From: an uncultured Clostridia bacterium
GTDB lineage: Bacteria > Bacillota > Clostridia > TANB77 > CAG-508
Length of the DNA stretch: 51,462 bases
Direction: 5' to 3'
Assembly (NCBI GenBank): GCA_947631145.1
Contig: CANRKF010000003.1
Span: forward strand, 1-51,462
The position numbers were made by a program, and so were the translations under genes. Under the pieces are notes generated by a model that worked only from the letters and a program-made list of their open reading frames with translations, was not told where the DNA came from and searched no databases. This document shows positions 30,668 through 42,346 of this stretch, piece after piece. Numbering within the stretch: position 1 is the stretch's first letter; each line of letters starts with the position of its first letter.

Positions 30668-32467
30668 TTATTTAATAACTTCTTGAAATTCTTCAGCTGA
30701 TATTACTTCTTTTTCAATTAATACTCCAGCTAATCTGTTTAGCTTATCCATGTTGTTAGCTAAAATAGTTTGTGCTTTTAAGTAAGCGTTATCTAACATA
30801 ATTTTTACTTCGGCACCGATTGCATCTCCAAATTTTTCACCTAGTAGTTGCAATTCGTAAGGATCTTTTTCTGTATCTATTGAAATTGGACCTAAGTTAT
30901 CACTCATACCATATTTTGTAATCATATCTTTTGCTATTTGAGTTGCAACTTCTATATCGTTACTTGCACCAGTAGAAATATCATTTAATGCAATTTTTTC
31001 TGCAGCTCTACCACCAAGTAGTGCAATTAATTTTTCTTCCATTTCTGTTTTAGAAATGTAATATTTATCTTCATTTGTTTTATACATTGTGTAGCCACCT
31101 GCTATACCACGTGGTATAATTGAAACCTCTTTAATATCTTTTTGAGTTTCTAGCTGACTACTTACAATGGCATGTCCTGCTTCATGGAAGGCTGTTAATT
31201 TTTTATCTTTATCTGAAATTACTCTACTTTGTCTTTCTAGTCCTACTGTAACTTTTTTAATTGCCTCTTCAATATCATCATGCGTAATTTCTTCATGTCT
31301 TTTAATTGTTGCAATTATAGCTGCTTCATTTAAAATATTTGCAAGTTCTGCTCCTGAAAAGCCTGCCGTGTCTCCTGCAATATCTTTTAAATCTACACCT
31401 TTTTCTAACTTTTTACCTTTAGCATGAATTTTTAAAATTTCTTCTCTACCATGCATATCAGGAAGTGCAATATTAATTTGTCTATCAAATCTTCCGGGTC
31501 TTAATAAGGCTTTATCTAACATTTCTGGTCTGTTAGTTGCTGCTAAAACTATAATTGTTTCATCGGTGTCAAATCCATCCATTTCAACTAATAGCTGATT
31601 TAAGGTTTGATTATTTTCTGTTTCTGCACCGCTTCCGCTTGTTCTTCTTGAACCTATTGCATCAATTTCATCTATAAATATAATGCAAGGTGCAATTTTT
31701 TTAGCTTTTTCAAACAATTTTCTTACTCTAGATGCTCCAAGCCCTGCAAACATTTCTATAAATTCTGAACCACTCATAGAAATAAATGGTACATTTGCTT
31801 CTCCTGCAATTGCTTTTGCAATTAAAGTTTTACCAGTACCAGGTTTTCCACATAGTAAAACTCCACGTGGAATTTTGGCTCCCATATCATAAAATTTCTT
31901 AGGATTTTTTAAGAAGTCTACTATTTCTATCATTTCATTTTTTTCTTCATCTAAGCCTGCTACATCATTAAACTTTATTTTTGATTTTGTAGTTTCTGCA
32001 TCATATACTTTTCCTTTATCTCCCAAGCCCTGCATTTTAAGAAGAAATACAAATAGTATTACAATTAAAATTGTAGGTAATAAAGAAAATAAATAATCAA
32101 ATATTGTTACAAAAATGCTTCTTTCTTTTTGTATTAATTCAATTTGGTTTCCTTGCAATTTCTTTTCTTGTATTAATTCTACAAAAGCTTGCGTACTAGG
32201 TACAAGTGCTGTTTTTTCCTTCTCTTCACCTTTTATTTTTACTTTTACAGATGTGCTTCCTACTTTCATTTCTACTTTTTCAATGTTATTTGCATCTATT
32301 TTTTCTATTAAATCTGTGTATGCAATTGTATTTTCATCTTTAGATTTGCTTTGATTTATTAGTAAAACTGTTACAATTAAAATAACTAATAATAATGCTA
32401 TTAATGCTATAATATAATATGTGGTATAATCGTTTTTTTCTTTTTGTTTATTATTATCTTCACTCAT
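30668..32467 (-). CDS. ftsH: ATP-dependent zinc metalloprotease FtsH
   Basis: Membrane-bound AAA+ protease for misassembled membrane proteins and regulators. It has 599 residues. Two membrane helices (about 17-38 and 107-127) flank a short extracytoplasmic domain. AAA module with Walker A GKPGTGKT (near 208), FIDEIDAIGSRR and the second region ATNRPEMLDKALLRPGRFD; zinc site HEAGH (about 428). The usual FVGVGASRVR pore segment reads FAGLGASRVR here, a mild variation. The start follows GAAAGGAATG. Confidence 0.97.
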   Translation of the reverse strand: MSEDNNKQKEKNDYTTYYIIALIALLLVILIVTVLLINQSKSKDENTIAYTDLIEKIDANNIEKVEMKVGSTSVKVKIKGEEKEKTALVPSTQAFVELIQEKKLQGNQIELIQKERSIFVTIFDYLFSLLPTILIVILFVFLLKMQGLGDKGKVYDAETTKSKIKFNDVAGLDEEKNEMIEIVDFLKNPKKFYDMGAKIPRGVLLCGKPGTGKTLIAKAIAGEANVPFISMSGSEFIEMFAGLGASRVRKLFEKAKKIAPCIIFIDEIDAIGSRRTSGSGAETENNQTLNQLLVEMDGFDTDETIIVLAATNRPEMLDKALLRPGRFDRQINIALPDMHGREEILKIHAKGKKLEKGVDLKDIAGDTAGFSGAELANILNEAAIIATIKRHEEITHDDIEEAIKKVTVGLERQSRVISDKDKKLTAFHEAGHAIVSSQLETQKDIKEVSIIPRGIAGGYTMYKTNEDKYYISKTEMEEKLIALLGGRAAEKIALNDISTGASNDIEVATQIAKDMITKYGMSDNLGPISIDTEKDPYELQLLGEKFGDAIGAEVKIMLDNAYLKAQTILANNMDKLNRLAGVLIEKEVISAEEFQEVIK

Positions 32468-32574
32468 TTAAAAAAACATTCCTTTCTTTCTAACTTCTCT
32501 TTGAGTACATATTTTTAATTATTTTTTTATTAATTACATTTTATAATTTTAATTATCGGTTTTTATATTAGCCT

Positions 32575-32740
32575 GTGGGCTATTTCCTTTATGTTTTATT
32601 TTTATATTAGCTTGTTGTACTATTCTCATTATGTTTTTCTTTTATATTTGCTTGTGGGTTATTATCATTATGCTTTACTTTTATATTTGCTTATGGACTA
32701 TTTTCATTATGCTTTTTCTTTTATATTTGCTTGTGGTTCA
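32575..32740. repeat. 39/42-bp tandem repeat spanning the DUF1189 gene 3' end
   Basis: Four to five copies of a unit containing TTATATTTGCTTGTGG and TCATTATG. On the minus strand they translate to (HNENSPQANIKEK)n-like peptide, partly beyond the stop codon at 32707. Confidence 0.8.
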
Positions 32741-33756
32741 GGGCCATTATTATTTTCTTTTTTTTCTTGTTTTTTCTTTTCTTCTTTTCTTTGCTTTTCG
32801 TCTTTCTTTCTAACTCTTTCTTTTTCTTCTTCTTCTTTTCTTTCTAACTCTTTTTTTGCCATTTCTTGTTTGATTTTTTCTTGTTCTTCTATAATTTTTG
32901 AAAGTTCCATTTGTTTTTTAATTATATCTGATTTTATCATTAAAATTGCTGTAAATATATAAATACATGTAATTGCTGTATACATTACTGAAAAATAGGT
33001 TATTGTGTACCCTGTTAATGTATTTATTACTGTATAAACTAAATTAAGTAAAACTGGTAAAGTTAAACTATATATTGCTATATTATATACAACACTAAAT
33101 CTCAATTTTATTCTAGAAATTCCACCTAATATATATCCTATTAATGAGTATAAAATAGCATCTAACAACACTAAGGCAAAATTATTAATATATAAGAATA
33201 TAAATATTACGCCAAAGAAAATTGCATCTAATTTATATACAGAACTTCCAGAAATAAAATTTATTATATCATTTTTTTCTATATTTACTAAATGAATTCC
33301 ATCTGTTAAATCTTTTAAATATATTGGTTCAGAAATCATATTGTAAGTTTTTATTATTATTTTATCTTTTAAAATAATTAGGCCATTATAATAACTTTCT
33401 ATATCGCTTTTATATTTATTAATTTGTTCTTCTGTTAAATCTGCTGTATCAATAATTATTCTTCCATTAAAGTTTGTTTCTTCATCTATAATTATTGCTT
33501 CATTTGGCTTGTCCTTTGAATTAACGTAAAGAATTCCATTTTTAAAGCTAAGCTCTTCTATATGTTCTTCTATATAAGCTCCTATATTTTGAATTACATT
33601 ATGAAATACATACGTTATACTTAAAGTAGAAAAGAAAGCAAAAATTAACATTAAAATTGCTATATAGATTATTGTTCTTTTTATTTTTTCTGTAGCTAAT
33701 TTTTGATATTCTTCTAAATTGAATATGCTTAGCTTTAATTTTTTGAAAAATGACAT
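32707..33756 (-). CDS. DUF1189-type membrane protein with charged C-terminal tail
   Basis: 349 residues from ATG 33756 (MSFFKKLKLSIFN), preceded by GGAAGAAG; the in-frame GTG at 33774 has no ribosome site. One N-terminal membrane helix (about 32-52), an external domain (about 60-175) and four further hydrophobic segments (about 180-290) match DUF1189. The last 60 residues are almost entirely Lys, Glu and Arg, ending in PQANIKEKA. The tail runs into a tandem repeat that keeps encoding the same peptide after a one-base frame slip, so the gene was probably longer. Function unknown. Confidence 0.8.
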   Translation of the reverse strand: MSFFKKLKLSIFNLEEYQKLATEKIKRTIIYIAILMLIFAFFSTLSITYVFHNVIQNIGAYIEEHIEELSFKNGILYVNSKDKPNEAIIIDEETNFNGRIIIDTADLTEEQINKYKSDIESYYNGLIILKDKIIIKTYNMISEPIYLKDLTDGIHLVNIEKNDIINFISGSSVYKLDAIFFGVIFIFLYINNFALVLLDAILYSLIGYILGGISRIKLRFSVVYNIAIYSLTLPVLLNLVYTVINTLTGYTITYFSVMYTAITCIYIFTAILMIKSDIIKKQMELSKIIEEQEKIKQEMAKKELERKEEEEKERVRKKDEKQRKEEKKKQEKKENNNGPEPQANIKEKA

Positions 33757-33874
33757 TTTACTTTCTTCTTCCACTTTTTAGCCTCTTTTCTTACATTCCG
33801 TTTTGATTTATAAATATTTATTAGTTTCGTCAGTTATATATTTTTTTACTTTGCCAATTTATGTTCTATTCATT

Positions 33875-33990
33875 TTGTTAGCTATTTTATAACATATGTT
33901 ATATTAGCTTTGCTAGCTATTTTATAACATATGTTATATTAGTTTTGCCAGCTATTTTATAAAATATGTTATATTAATTTTGCTAATTAT
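33875..33990. repeat. 35-bp tandem repeat upstream of DUF1189
   Basis: Three and a half copies of a unit containing GCTATTTTATAACATATG and TTATATTAG, exactly 35 bases apart (33881, 33916, 33951). Each unit has an internal palindrome ATAACATATGTTAT. Confidence 0.85.
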
Positions 33991-34037
33991 TTTTATTATT
34001 TCCAAGAATTGTTATAGTATTCTTTAGTTTTATATTT

Positions 34038-36740
34038 TTAAGTAACATTTTCATTATCTTCAGGCTCTATTTCATTATTTTCTGTATTTATTGGAGGAGT
34101 AGGTGTTGGTTCTTCTGTATCATCTGGTGGAGTAGGTTCTTCACTTGGAGTTGGTTCTACTGTTTCAACTTTATTTACAGTAATTATAATTGCAACACCT
34201 TTATTAACTTTGGTTCCTGCAGCCAATGATTGCTTTATAACTACTCCATTTTCCATATCTGAATGTGTTTCATAAATTACTCTAATGTCAAGTCCTGAAA
34301 GCATTACTCTAGCTGCTGATTCTGTACTTCCAATTGCATTTTGAACAATAATTTGATTTGCTTCTGCTGTGTGTACATCACATTCTTTTTCAGGTACATT
34401 GTACTTTTCATTAGCCTTTTTATCTATAATTGTCCAATTCGGATTTCTTTCTTTTTCAGGTTTTACAGTATATGTTTTTTCTTCTACTTCTGTACAATAT
34501 TCTGTTGCTATTTTTCCTGTTTCTTTACATATTTTTAATGTAACGTGTCCGTCACATGAATCTGGAACAGTTCCTGATACAAAGTATTCAGTGTATGTAT
34601 TTTTACAGCCTCCTGTTGCTACTTTTCCAGACTGTTTACAAATTTTAGCTGTAACTATGTTATCTGGTTTTGTAAATCTTTTCTTTGCCAAATTTTTGTG
34701 AACATCTTTCATAACATTTGCCCAAATATAAATTGCACTATTATCTTTACTTACTCCTACTTTATTAGTATAACCAAATCCATACCATACAGCTGCTGCA
34801 TAATATGGTGTATAGCCACAAAGCCATTTGTTATCTTTTATATCAGTTGTACCTGTTTTTGCTGCAACATCCATTCCAGATATAGCACATCTACCAGCGG
34901 TTCCTTCTGCACCTGTTACAACATCTGTTAAAATATCTGAAACTATAAAGGCATTTGCTTCTGAAATTACTCTTCTTGTTTCTTGATGTGATTCTACAAC
35001 AGTATTACCATTTGAATCTACTAATTTAGTATAAAATGTTGGTTCTATATATACACCTTTATTTGCTAAAGCTGCATAAGCTGCTGCCATTTGCAAGGTG
35101 CTAGAGCTATGTGTTGAACCACCTATGGCTAACCCTATTACTTCTTCGCCTTTTACATAAGTATCTAAACCAAATTCATGTAAATAATCTATTGATTTAT
35201 TTAAACCTACATTTGACATAATTTTTAAGTTTACAACATTTGAAGATCTTTCTATAGCTCTTCTAACAGTACAAAGTCCACAATAACTACCTACATTTTT
35301 TGGAGAATACCTTCCAAAATCTGTTCTTGAATCATCATAAACTGTGGCAGCAGTAATTACCTTTTCTTCTAAGCCCGGAGCAATATTGGCAAGTGGTTTA
35401 ATTGAAGAACCTGTTTGTCTGCTTGTTGATGTGGCATAATTTGTACCCATTTCACCTAAATCATTTTGTAAATCTCCTCCTAATGCTACTACTTTACCGT
35501 TTGTGTGGTCTATAATTGTCATACCTGCATCTGTTCTTATTTTTACCTTTTTATCTTTCCCGTCTTTATCTTTTTCAGTTATTGTTGTATTTTCTATATA
35601 AGTATCTTTTGCCAATTCTTCTACAACTCTGTTTTGTATTTCTGTATTCTGCGTTGTATATAATTTATATCCACCAGATGTTATCATGTCTTTAGCAGCT
35701 TTATAATCAATATCCTTTGCATCTGCTAAATCTTGTATTACTTCTTCTAATGCTGTTTCAATAAAATAAGAGTTTCCACCTATTTCAATTTCACCTTTTT
35801 TAAATTTTAAACCAGCATCTACTTTTGCCACTGCTTCATTATATAATTTTTCAGCTTCTTCTGGATTATCGCTAATTCTATTTTGCTCTTTCATAAAGCT
35901 TAATACTAATTTTGTTCTATTTTTTATTAATTCAGAATGATCATTTTCTTTGTCATATGGATTATACATATTTGGTGCATTGTTAATGCCTGCTAAAAAT
36001 GCAGATTCTGCTAAATCTAAATCTTTTGCTGATTTTGCAAAATAATATCTTGCACCATATTCTACACCATGTAATTCATTTCCACCAATAAAAATTTGAT
36101 TTAAATATTTTTCTAGAATTTGTTGTTTTGTAAGCATTTTTTCTATTTGATATGCTCTAGACATTTCACGAATTTTTCTTTCTACACCGGCCATTCCGCT
36201 ATCATCGTCATCTTTCATTAGGTTTTTAACTAACTGTTGAGTAATAGTGCTTCCTCCACCAACAGAGGAATCTTCACCTTTATGTAAAATATAGCTTAAA
36301 GTAGCATTTGCAGTTCTTATTATATCTATTCCAGAATGTTCTTCAAATCTTTTATCTTCTATTGCTATATATGCATTTGCTGTATATTTTCCCATTTCGT
36401 CTAAACTAATCATTTTTCTGTTTGCATCTCCTGTTGAAAGTACAGCAATTAGTTCGTTTTTTGAATCATATACTTCTGTATTTCCTTTTGCCATTAAGTC
36501 ATCTGCAGTAAGAGCCCACTTATCACTAAAGAAAATTCCTGCTACAATTCCTACTCCTCCTAAGCCTGCTAACATTATTAATAAAAACAGCGTTAAAATT
36601 ACCCTTTTTAAGACCTTATGTTTTTTCTTTTTCTTTCCTTTTGTTTTTTGTTTTACTTCTGCATTTTCTTTATTATATTTTTTTGTTTTTTCGCTTGCTT
36701 TTATCTTGTATTGTTTTGTTTTATCTGTATCTCTTTCCAT
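34038..36740 (-). CDS. Class A penicillin-binding protein (PBP1A type) with PASTA domain
   Basis: Bifunctional peptidoglycan synthase of 900 residues. A basic cytosolic N-terminus (about 1-45) and one membrane helix (about 48-70) precede the GT51 glycosyltransferase (EDKRFEEHSGID, GGSTITQQLVKNLM). The transpeptidase has SSIKPL (SxxK), SSNVVN (SxN) and KTGTTD. A Cys-containing linker (CKQSGKVATGGCKN, CKETGKIATEYC) and a PASTA domain (about 795-865) follow, with a Pro/Glu/Thr-rich tail. RBS AAGGGGGAG. It should act in lateral wall or septal synthesis and bind beta-lactams. Confidence 0.95.
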   Translation of the reverse strand: MERDTDKTKQYKIKASEKTKKYNKENAEVKQKTKGKKKKKHKVLKRVILTLFLLIMLAGLGGVGIVAGIFFSDKWALTADDLMAKGNTEVYDSKNELIAVLSTGDANRKMISLDEMGKYTANAYIAIEDKRFEEHSGIDIIRTANATLSYILHKGEDSSVGGGSTITQQLVKNLMKDDDDSGMAGVERKIREMSRAYQIEKMLTKQQILEKYLNQIFIGGNELHGVEYGARYYFAKSAKDLDLAESAFLAGINNAPNMYNPYDKENDHSELIKNRTKLVLSFMKEQNRISDNPEEAEKLYNEAVAKVDAGLKFKKGEIEIGGNSYFIETALEEVIQDLADAKDIDYKAAKDMITSGGYKLYTTQNTEIQNRVVEELAKDTYIENTTITEKDKDGKDKKVKIRTDAGMTIIDHTNGKVVALGGDLQNDLGEMGTNYATSTSRQTGSSIKPLANIAPGLEEKVITAATVYDDSRTDFGRYSPKNVGSYCGLCTVRRAIERSSNVVNLKIMSNVGLNKSIDYLHEFGLDTYVKGEEVIGLAIGGSTHSSSTLQMAAAYAALANKGVYIEPTFYTKLVDSNGNTVVESHQETRRVISEANAFIVSDILTDVVTGAEGTAGRCAISGMDVAAKTGTTDIKDNKWLCGYTPYYAAAVWYGFGYTNKVGVSKDNSAIYIWANVMKDVHKNLAKKRFTKPDNIVTAKICKQSGKVATGGCKNTYTEYFVSGTVPDSCDGHVTLKICKETGKIATEYCTEVEEKTYTVKPEKERNPNWTIIDKKANEKYNVPEKECDVHTAEANQIIVQNAIGSTESAARVMLSGLDIRVIYETHSDMENGVVIKQSLAAGTKVNKGVAIIITVNKVETVEPTPSEEPTPPDDTEEPTPTPPINTENNEIEPEDNENVT

Positions 36741-36828
36741 TAGGTTCTCCCCCTTGGCTAATTTTTAACACACTTATTATATAATATATTATGCAAAATG
36801 GAAAGTATTTTAATAAATTTTTAATGTT

Positions 36829-36873
36829 TTATATGGAAATTGCATTAAAAAATGCAATTTTCTATAAAATAAA
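36829..36873. repeat. Dispersed palindrome, second copy
   Basis: TTTTATATGGAAATTGCATT and AATGCAATTTTCTATAAAA form a hairpin of about 20 bp nearly identical to the one at 17699-17747 inside the MITE-like element. Here it stands alone next to the dnaJ terminator. Confidence 0.85.
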
Positions 36874-36877
36874 AAAG

Positions 36878-36908
36878 GCATCCTTCCCTGTTTTTAATAG
36901 AAGGATGC
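36878..36908 (-). terminator. Terminator of the dnaK-dnaJ region
   Basis: GCATCCTTC pairs with GAAGGATGC, followed on the minus strand by CTTTTTTATTTT; 46 bases past the dnaJ stop. Confidence 0.9.
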
Positions 36909-36954
36909 GACAAACAAGGCGCAAAAATTATTTTGCTTTTTATTTAAATAATAT

Positions 36955-38106
36955 TTAGCCAAATATTCCTTTTTTCTTAACAGGTGGCTGTTCATTCATA
37001 GTTTTAGCAAGCTGTGTTAAAAGTTCTTTTTGTTCTGAAGTTAATCTTTTTGGTACTTGAACTTGTACAGTAAATACTAAATCTCCCTGAGTATTGTTAT
37101 TTAAATTTTTAAAGCCTTTTCCGCGAATTAAAAATTTAGTTCCGGGCTGAGTGCCATCTGGTATTGTGTACGTTTCTTCTGTTCCATCTACCATAGGAAT
37201 TTTAAGCTCGGCACCTAATGTAGCTTGTGTAAATGTTATAGGAATATCACATAGTACATTATTGCCTTTTCTAGAATATATTCTATGTCTTTTTACATGT
37301 ACTAAAATGTATAAATCTCCTTGTGGACCCCCATTTTCTCCGGGTTCGCCTTCTCCTCTTAATACAATGGTTTGATTATCATCTACACCTGCTGGAATTT
37401 TTACAGATAGTCTTACTTGATTGCGTACTGTCCCTTTTCCTTTACAATTTTCACATGGTTCTTTAATTACTTTACCTGTTCCATGACAATTTGTACAAGT
37501 TCTCATTGTTTGCATTTGACCTAAAATTGTAGTTTGAACTTGTTTTATTTGACCTGTTCCATGACATACAGAACATGTTTCTGGGTGAGTGCCTGGTTTT
37601 GCGCCACTTCCATTACAAGTTTTACAGGTTTCTTTACGATTTATGGTTACATATCTTTCTGTACCTAAAAATGATTCTTCGAAGCTAATTTCTAAGTCAT
37701 ATTGTAAGTCTGAACCTTTTCTTGGTCCATTTTGTCTATTACTTCTAGAACCTCCAAAGCCTCCTCCAAAAAATGAAGAAAATATGTCTCCTAAATCGCC
37801 AAAATCTCCAAAGCCATCAAAACCTGTAGTGTAGGTATATGTACCATTTCCATAAGAGCCTGCGCCACCGCCAAAACCTTGAGGTCCATCTGGTCCAAAT
37901 TGATCATACATTTGTCTTTTTTGAGGATTTGATAAGGTTTCATAAGCTTCGTTTACTTCTTTAAATTTTGCTTCTGCTTCTGCTTTATTATTTGGATTAG
38001 CGTCTGGGTGATACTGCTTTGCAAGTTTTCTATATGCTTTTTTTAGCTCATCATCAGTTGCATTTTTATTTACTCCCAAAACTTCATAATAATCTCTTTT
38101 TGCCAT
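36955..38106 (-). CDS. dnaJ: Chaperone DnaJ
   Basis: Hsp40 co-chaperone that loads substrates onto DnaK and stimulates its ATPase. It has 383 residues. J domain with YHPDAN (about 1-70), Gly/Phe-rich region (about 75-125), four zinc motifs [24 protein letters not shown] and CENCKGKG (about 155-215), then the substrate-binding domain. RBS CAGGAGGAAC. A repeat array and hairpin lie between dnaK and dnaJ, so dnaJ may be transcribed at a lower level or separately. Confidence 0.98.
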   Translation of the reverse strand: MAKRDYYEVLGVNKNATDDELKKAYRKLAKQYHPDANPNNKAEAEAKFKEVNEAYETLSNPQKRQMYDQFGPDGPQGFGGGAGSYGNGTYTYTTGFDGFGDFGDLGDIFSSFFGGGFGGSRSNRQNGPRKGSDLQYDLEISFEESFLGTERYVTINRKETCKTCNGSGAKPGTHPETCSVCHGTGQIKQVQTTILGQMQTMRTCTNCHGTGKVIKEPCENCKGKGTVRNQVRLSVKIPAGVDDNQTIVLRGEGEPGENGGPQGDLYILVHVKRHRIYSRKGNNVLCDIPITFTQATLGAELKIPMVDGTEETYTIPDGTQPGTKFLIRGKGFKNLNNNTQGDLVFTVQVQVPKRLTSEQKELLTQLAKTMNEQPPVKKKGIFG

Positions 38107-38149
38107 CTTAGTTCCTCCTGTATTTTAGTCTATTTAATAGTTTTATCAT

Positions 38150-38320
38150 TAAATATATAATGGTTTTATTATTAAATATAGCTCTATTATTAAATTAATA
38201 CTGTTGCTATTATCAAATTAATATAGTTTTATTACTAAATATAAGTTCTATTATCAAATTAATATAGTTTTATTATTAAATATAAGTTCTATTATTAAAT
38301 TAATATAGTGTTATTATCAA
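38150..38320. repeat. 41-bp AT-only tandem repeat between dnaK and dnaJ
   Basis: About four copies of a unit with TTCTATTATCAAATTAATAT and AGTTTTATTATTAAATATAAG, 41 bases long with drift. Nearly pure A/T. Confidence 0.8.
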
Positions 38321-38325
38321 ATTAT

Positions 38326-38365
38326 GAGGCTGGATTTTTAACTTTTTATTTTGTTTTCCAGCCTC
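38326..38365 (-). terminator. Hairpin between dnaK and dnaJ
   Basis: GAGGCTGG pairs with CCAGCCTC over a T/A-rich loop of about 24 bases. The position 44 bases past the dnaK stop suggests partial termination or 3'-end protection of the dnaK message. Base-paired GC content is high for this genome. Confidence 0.6.
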
Positions 38366-38408
38366 TTAATTATTATTTCATATTAAAGATATTATTTAAT
38401 TATAATTA

Positions 38409-40325
<1,917 letters not shown>

Positions 40326-40520
40326 TTATTGCTTATTTTTTAGCTTTTTTGAAAGGTCAGCCCATTAAATTTATATTTTAAAATTAAAATCTAGGTATTA
40401 TATTTTGTTTTTTAACACACATATATTTTTTCAATTTAATAAATATTTATAATATCTATATACTTTTTAATATTAGATTAACCACATATCTTTCTGCTAT
40501 GTATATTAAATATTATTTTC

Positions 40521-41076
40521 CTAATTAGCAACTACTACCATTGAATGGCGAATTACTTTGTTTCCTATCATGTAACCTTTTCTATATTCTTCCTTTACTT
40601 CTTTTTCTCCTAAAGCTTCATCCGTTACTAGGCTTACTGCCTCATGAAGTTCTGGATTAAAAGTTTCTCCGAAGAGCTTTTATTTCCTGTACACCATTTG
40701 CTTGTAAAACATCTTTAAATTGTTTTAAAACAAGCTCTACTCCTTGCTTATAGCTTTCATCTTCTGTTTTGCTTTCTACTGCTTTTTCTAAATTATCTAT
40801 AACAGGTAGAAAACCAGATACTACATCTCCCATTATAGAATTATATAGTTCTTCTTTTTCTTTGTTACTTCTTTTTTTATAATTATCAAATTCTGCTGCA
40901 ATTCTTTTTAGTCTATCTTCAGTTTCTTCAAGCTTTATTTTTAAGGTTTCTGTTTCTTTTTTTATTTCAATAATGTCATTTTCTTTTAGTTCTTCTGTGT
41001 TTTTTGAATTTTCTAACTTTTCTGATTTTTTATTTTCTTTTTTTAATTCTTCTGTATTTTTTTCATTTTGCCCCAT
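40521..41076 (-). CDS. grpE: Nucleotide exchange factor GrpE, needs +1 shift at CGGA
   Basis: GrpE releases ADP from DnaK. Acidic/Lys-rich N-terminus and long coiled coil (about 40-80: EFDNYKKRSNKEKEELY), then VVSGFLPVIDNLEKAVE and KQFKDVLQANGVQEIKAL. Frame zero then stops after RRNF. Skipping the C at 40671 gives IKAL-GETFNPELHEAVSL and the whole beta domain ending NKVIRHSMVVVAN, a perfect family C-terminus (184 residues). The conserved Gly is encoded by the GGA that follows the extra C. ATG 41076 is chosen because GGAG lies 9 bases upstream; 41091 is in frame but lacks one. GrpE is usually essential for heat-shock function, so either the shift is used or the C is an artefact. Confidence 0.9.
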
Positions 41077-41102
41077 TTTTTCACACTCCATTCTATTTTT
41101 TC

Positions 41103-42107
41103 TTACTTTCCATTTAATTTTTTGCTAATGTATTTCATTACTGAAATTACTTTAGAATAGTCCATTCGCTTAGGACCTATAATGCCAATAGTTCCTAAAT
41201 CTTTATTTTGATAACGATGCTTAAAAGTAATAATACTAAAATCTTTTAGCTGGTCGTTATCATTTTCATCTCCTATATATACATTTATGTCTTTTGCAAA
41301 GCCTGTATTAAGTAAATCTCGCATAACTTCTTGGGTATCTATTAAATTAATGAAATTTTTAGCAACTTCTAAGCTTTTAAATTCCGGTAATTCAAAGGAT
41401 TTATTGGCTCCTTCTAAGTATAGTTTAGAATCTTCATTAATAACTCTATCTAACTGCTCCATAATTGGTTTTATTACATTTAAACTATAGTTCATTTCTG
41501 AAAAAATATATTCTTCTATTGGCTTATCTATTTCAGCTAATGGCTTTCCTTTTAATTTATTATTAAAGATTATGTTCAAAGTATTTACTTGCTCTTCTGT
41601 AATATCCTCATCAAATTTAATAATGGTTTCTTTTACAATGCCCGTATCTGTAAGAATAACTGCCATTAACATTCTAGTGCCTAGTAAAACAAATTTAACT
41701 TCTTCTATGTTTTGGAAATTTGCTTTTGGTCCTATTGATACCGAAGTGTAATGTGTAACTTCTGATAATGTACTTGTAGCAATTTTAGTTAATTCTTCTA
41801 TTTCATTTACTTTTGTTTCTAACTTAGACTGAATATATTTTATTTCTTGAAGACTTATATCATCTTCTTTAATTAATTCATCTACGTAAAATCTATAACC
41901 TTTAGCAGATGGAACCCTACCACTTGATGTATGTGGTTTTTCTAAGTACCCTGTTTTTTCTAGTTCTACCATTTCGTTACGAATAGTAGCGCTACTGCAT
42001 CCAAGCCTATATTTTTTTTCAATAACACCTGAACTGACGGGTTCTGCTGTGTTAATGTATTCATCAACTATTGCTTGCAAGATTTTCTTTTTTCTCTCTT
42101 CTAACAC
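41103..42107 (-). CDS. hrcA: Heat-inducible transcription repressor HrcA
   Basis: Binds CIRCE operators and represses class I heat-shock genes. It has 334 residues from GTG 42107 (MLEERKKKILQAIVDEYI, the usual HrcA start), 8 bases after AAGAAGG. The in-frame GTG at 42116 overlaps that ribosome site. Winged-helix N-terminus with GCSSATIRNEM (recognition helix), TSSGRVPSAKGYRFYVDEL, a dimer domain and C-terminal IGIIGPKRMDYSKVI. First gene of hrcA-grpE-dnaK, so it is autoregulated. Confidence 0.96.
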   Translation of the reverse strand: MLEERKKKILQAIVDEYINTAEPVSSGVIEKKYRLGCSSATIRNEMVELEKTGYLEKPHTSSGRVPSAKGYRFYVDELIKEDDISLQEIKYIQSKLETKVNEIEELTKIATSTLSEVTHYTSVSIGPKANFQNIEEVKFVLLGTRMLMAVILTDTGIVKETIIKFDEDITEEQVNTLNIIFNNKLKGKPLAEIDKPIEEYIFSEMNYSLNVIKPIMEQLDRVINEDSKLYLEGANKSFELPEFKSLEVAKNFINLIDTQEVMRDLLNTGFAKDINVYIGDENDNDQLKDFSIITFKHRYQNKDLGTIGIIGPKRMDYSKVISVMKYISKKLNGK

Positions 42108-42136
42108 ATTTTTCACCTTCTTATATAGGCTTTACT

Positions 42137-42163
42137 TTAGCACTCTTCCTTTTTGATTGCTAA
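42137..42163 (-). promoter_or_regulatory. CIRCE operator, proximal copy
   Basis: TTAGCACTC - 9 bases - GATTGCTAA, one mismatch from the consensus TTAGCACTC-N9-GAGTGCTAA. It lies between a TATAAT box (about 42173-42180) and the hrcA start. Confidence 0.93.
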
Positions 42164-42187
42164 ACTTTATATATATTATATCCATTC

Positions 42188-42214
42188 TTAGCAAATGTCA
42201 ATATAGATTGCTAA
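42188..42214 (-). promoter_or_regulatory. Second, degenerate CIRCE operator covering the -35 region
   Basis: TTAGCAAAT - 9 bases - GATTGCTAA, the same 9-9-9 layout, 24 bases from the proximal copy. On the minus strand the spacer and right arm hold TTGACA, the likely -35 of the hrcA promoter. Confidence 0.7.
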
Positions 42215-42251
42215 AAATTTGTGTAAATTTTATGTGAAAAGAATGTATTTC

Positions 42252-42282
42252 AAAAAGAAACCTCTTTTGAGATTTCTTTTTT
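42252..42282 (-). terminator. Terminator of hemW
   Basis: AAAAAGAAACCTC pairs with GAGATTTCTTTTT around TTTT; a T-run flanks each side. It lies about 65 bases past the hemW stop and just before the hrcA promoter. Confidence 0.8.
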
Positions 42283-42346
42283 AGTTATACAAAGTATTGG
42301 CAAACAGTATTGTAGTTATATAAATTCTTTTGAAAAAATATTCAAG

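Noticed and set aside
40660..40680. prfB-type programmed frameshift (CUU-UGA-C with upstream Shine-Dalgarno)
   Set aside because: grpE has CTT before the site, but the shift codon is CGG, not a stop, and recD2 and DUF1016 have CAG and TTA there. No common internal Shine-Dalgarno sequence precedes the three sites.
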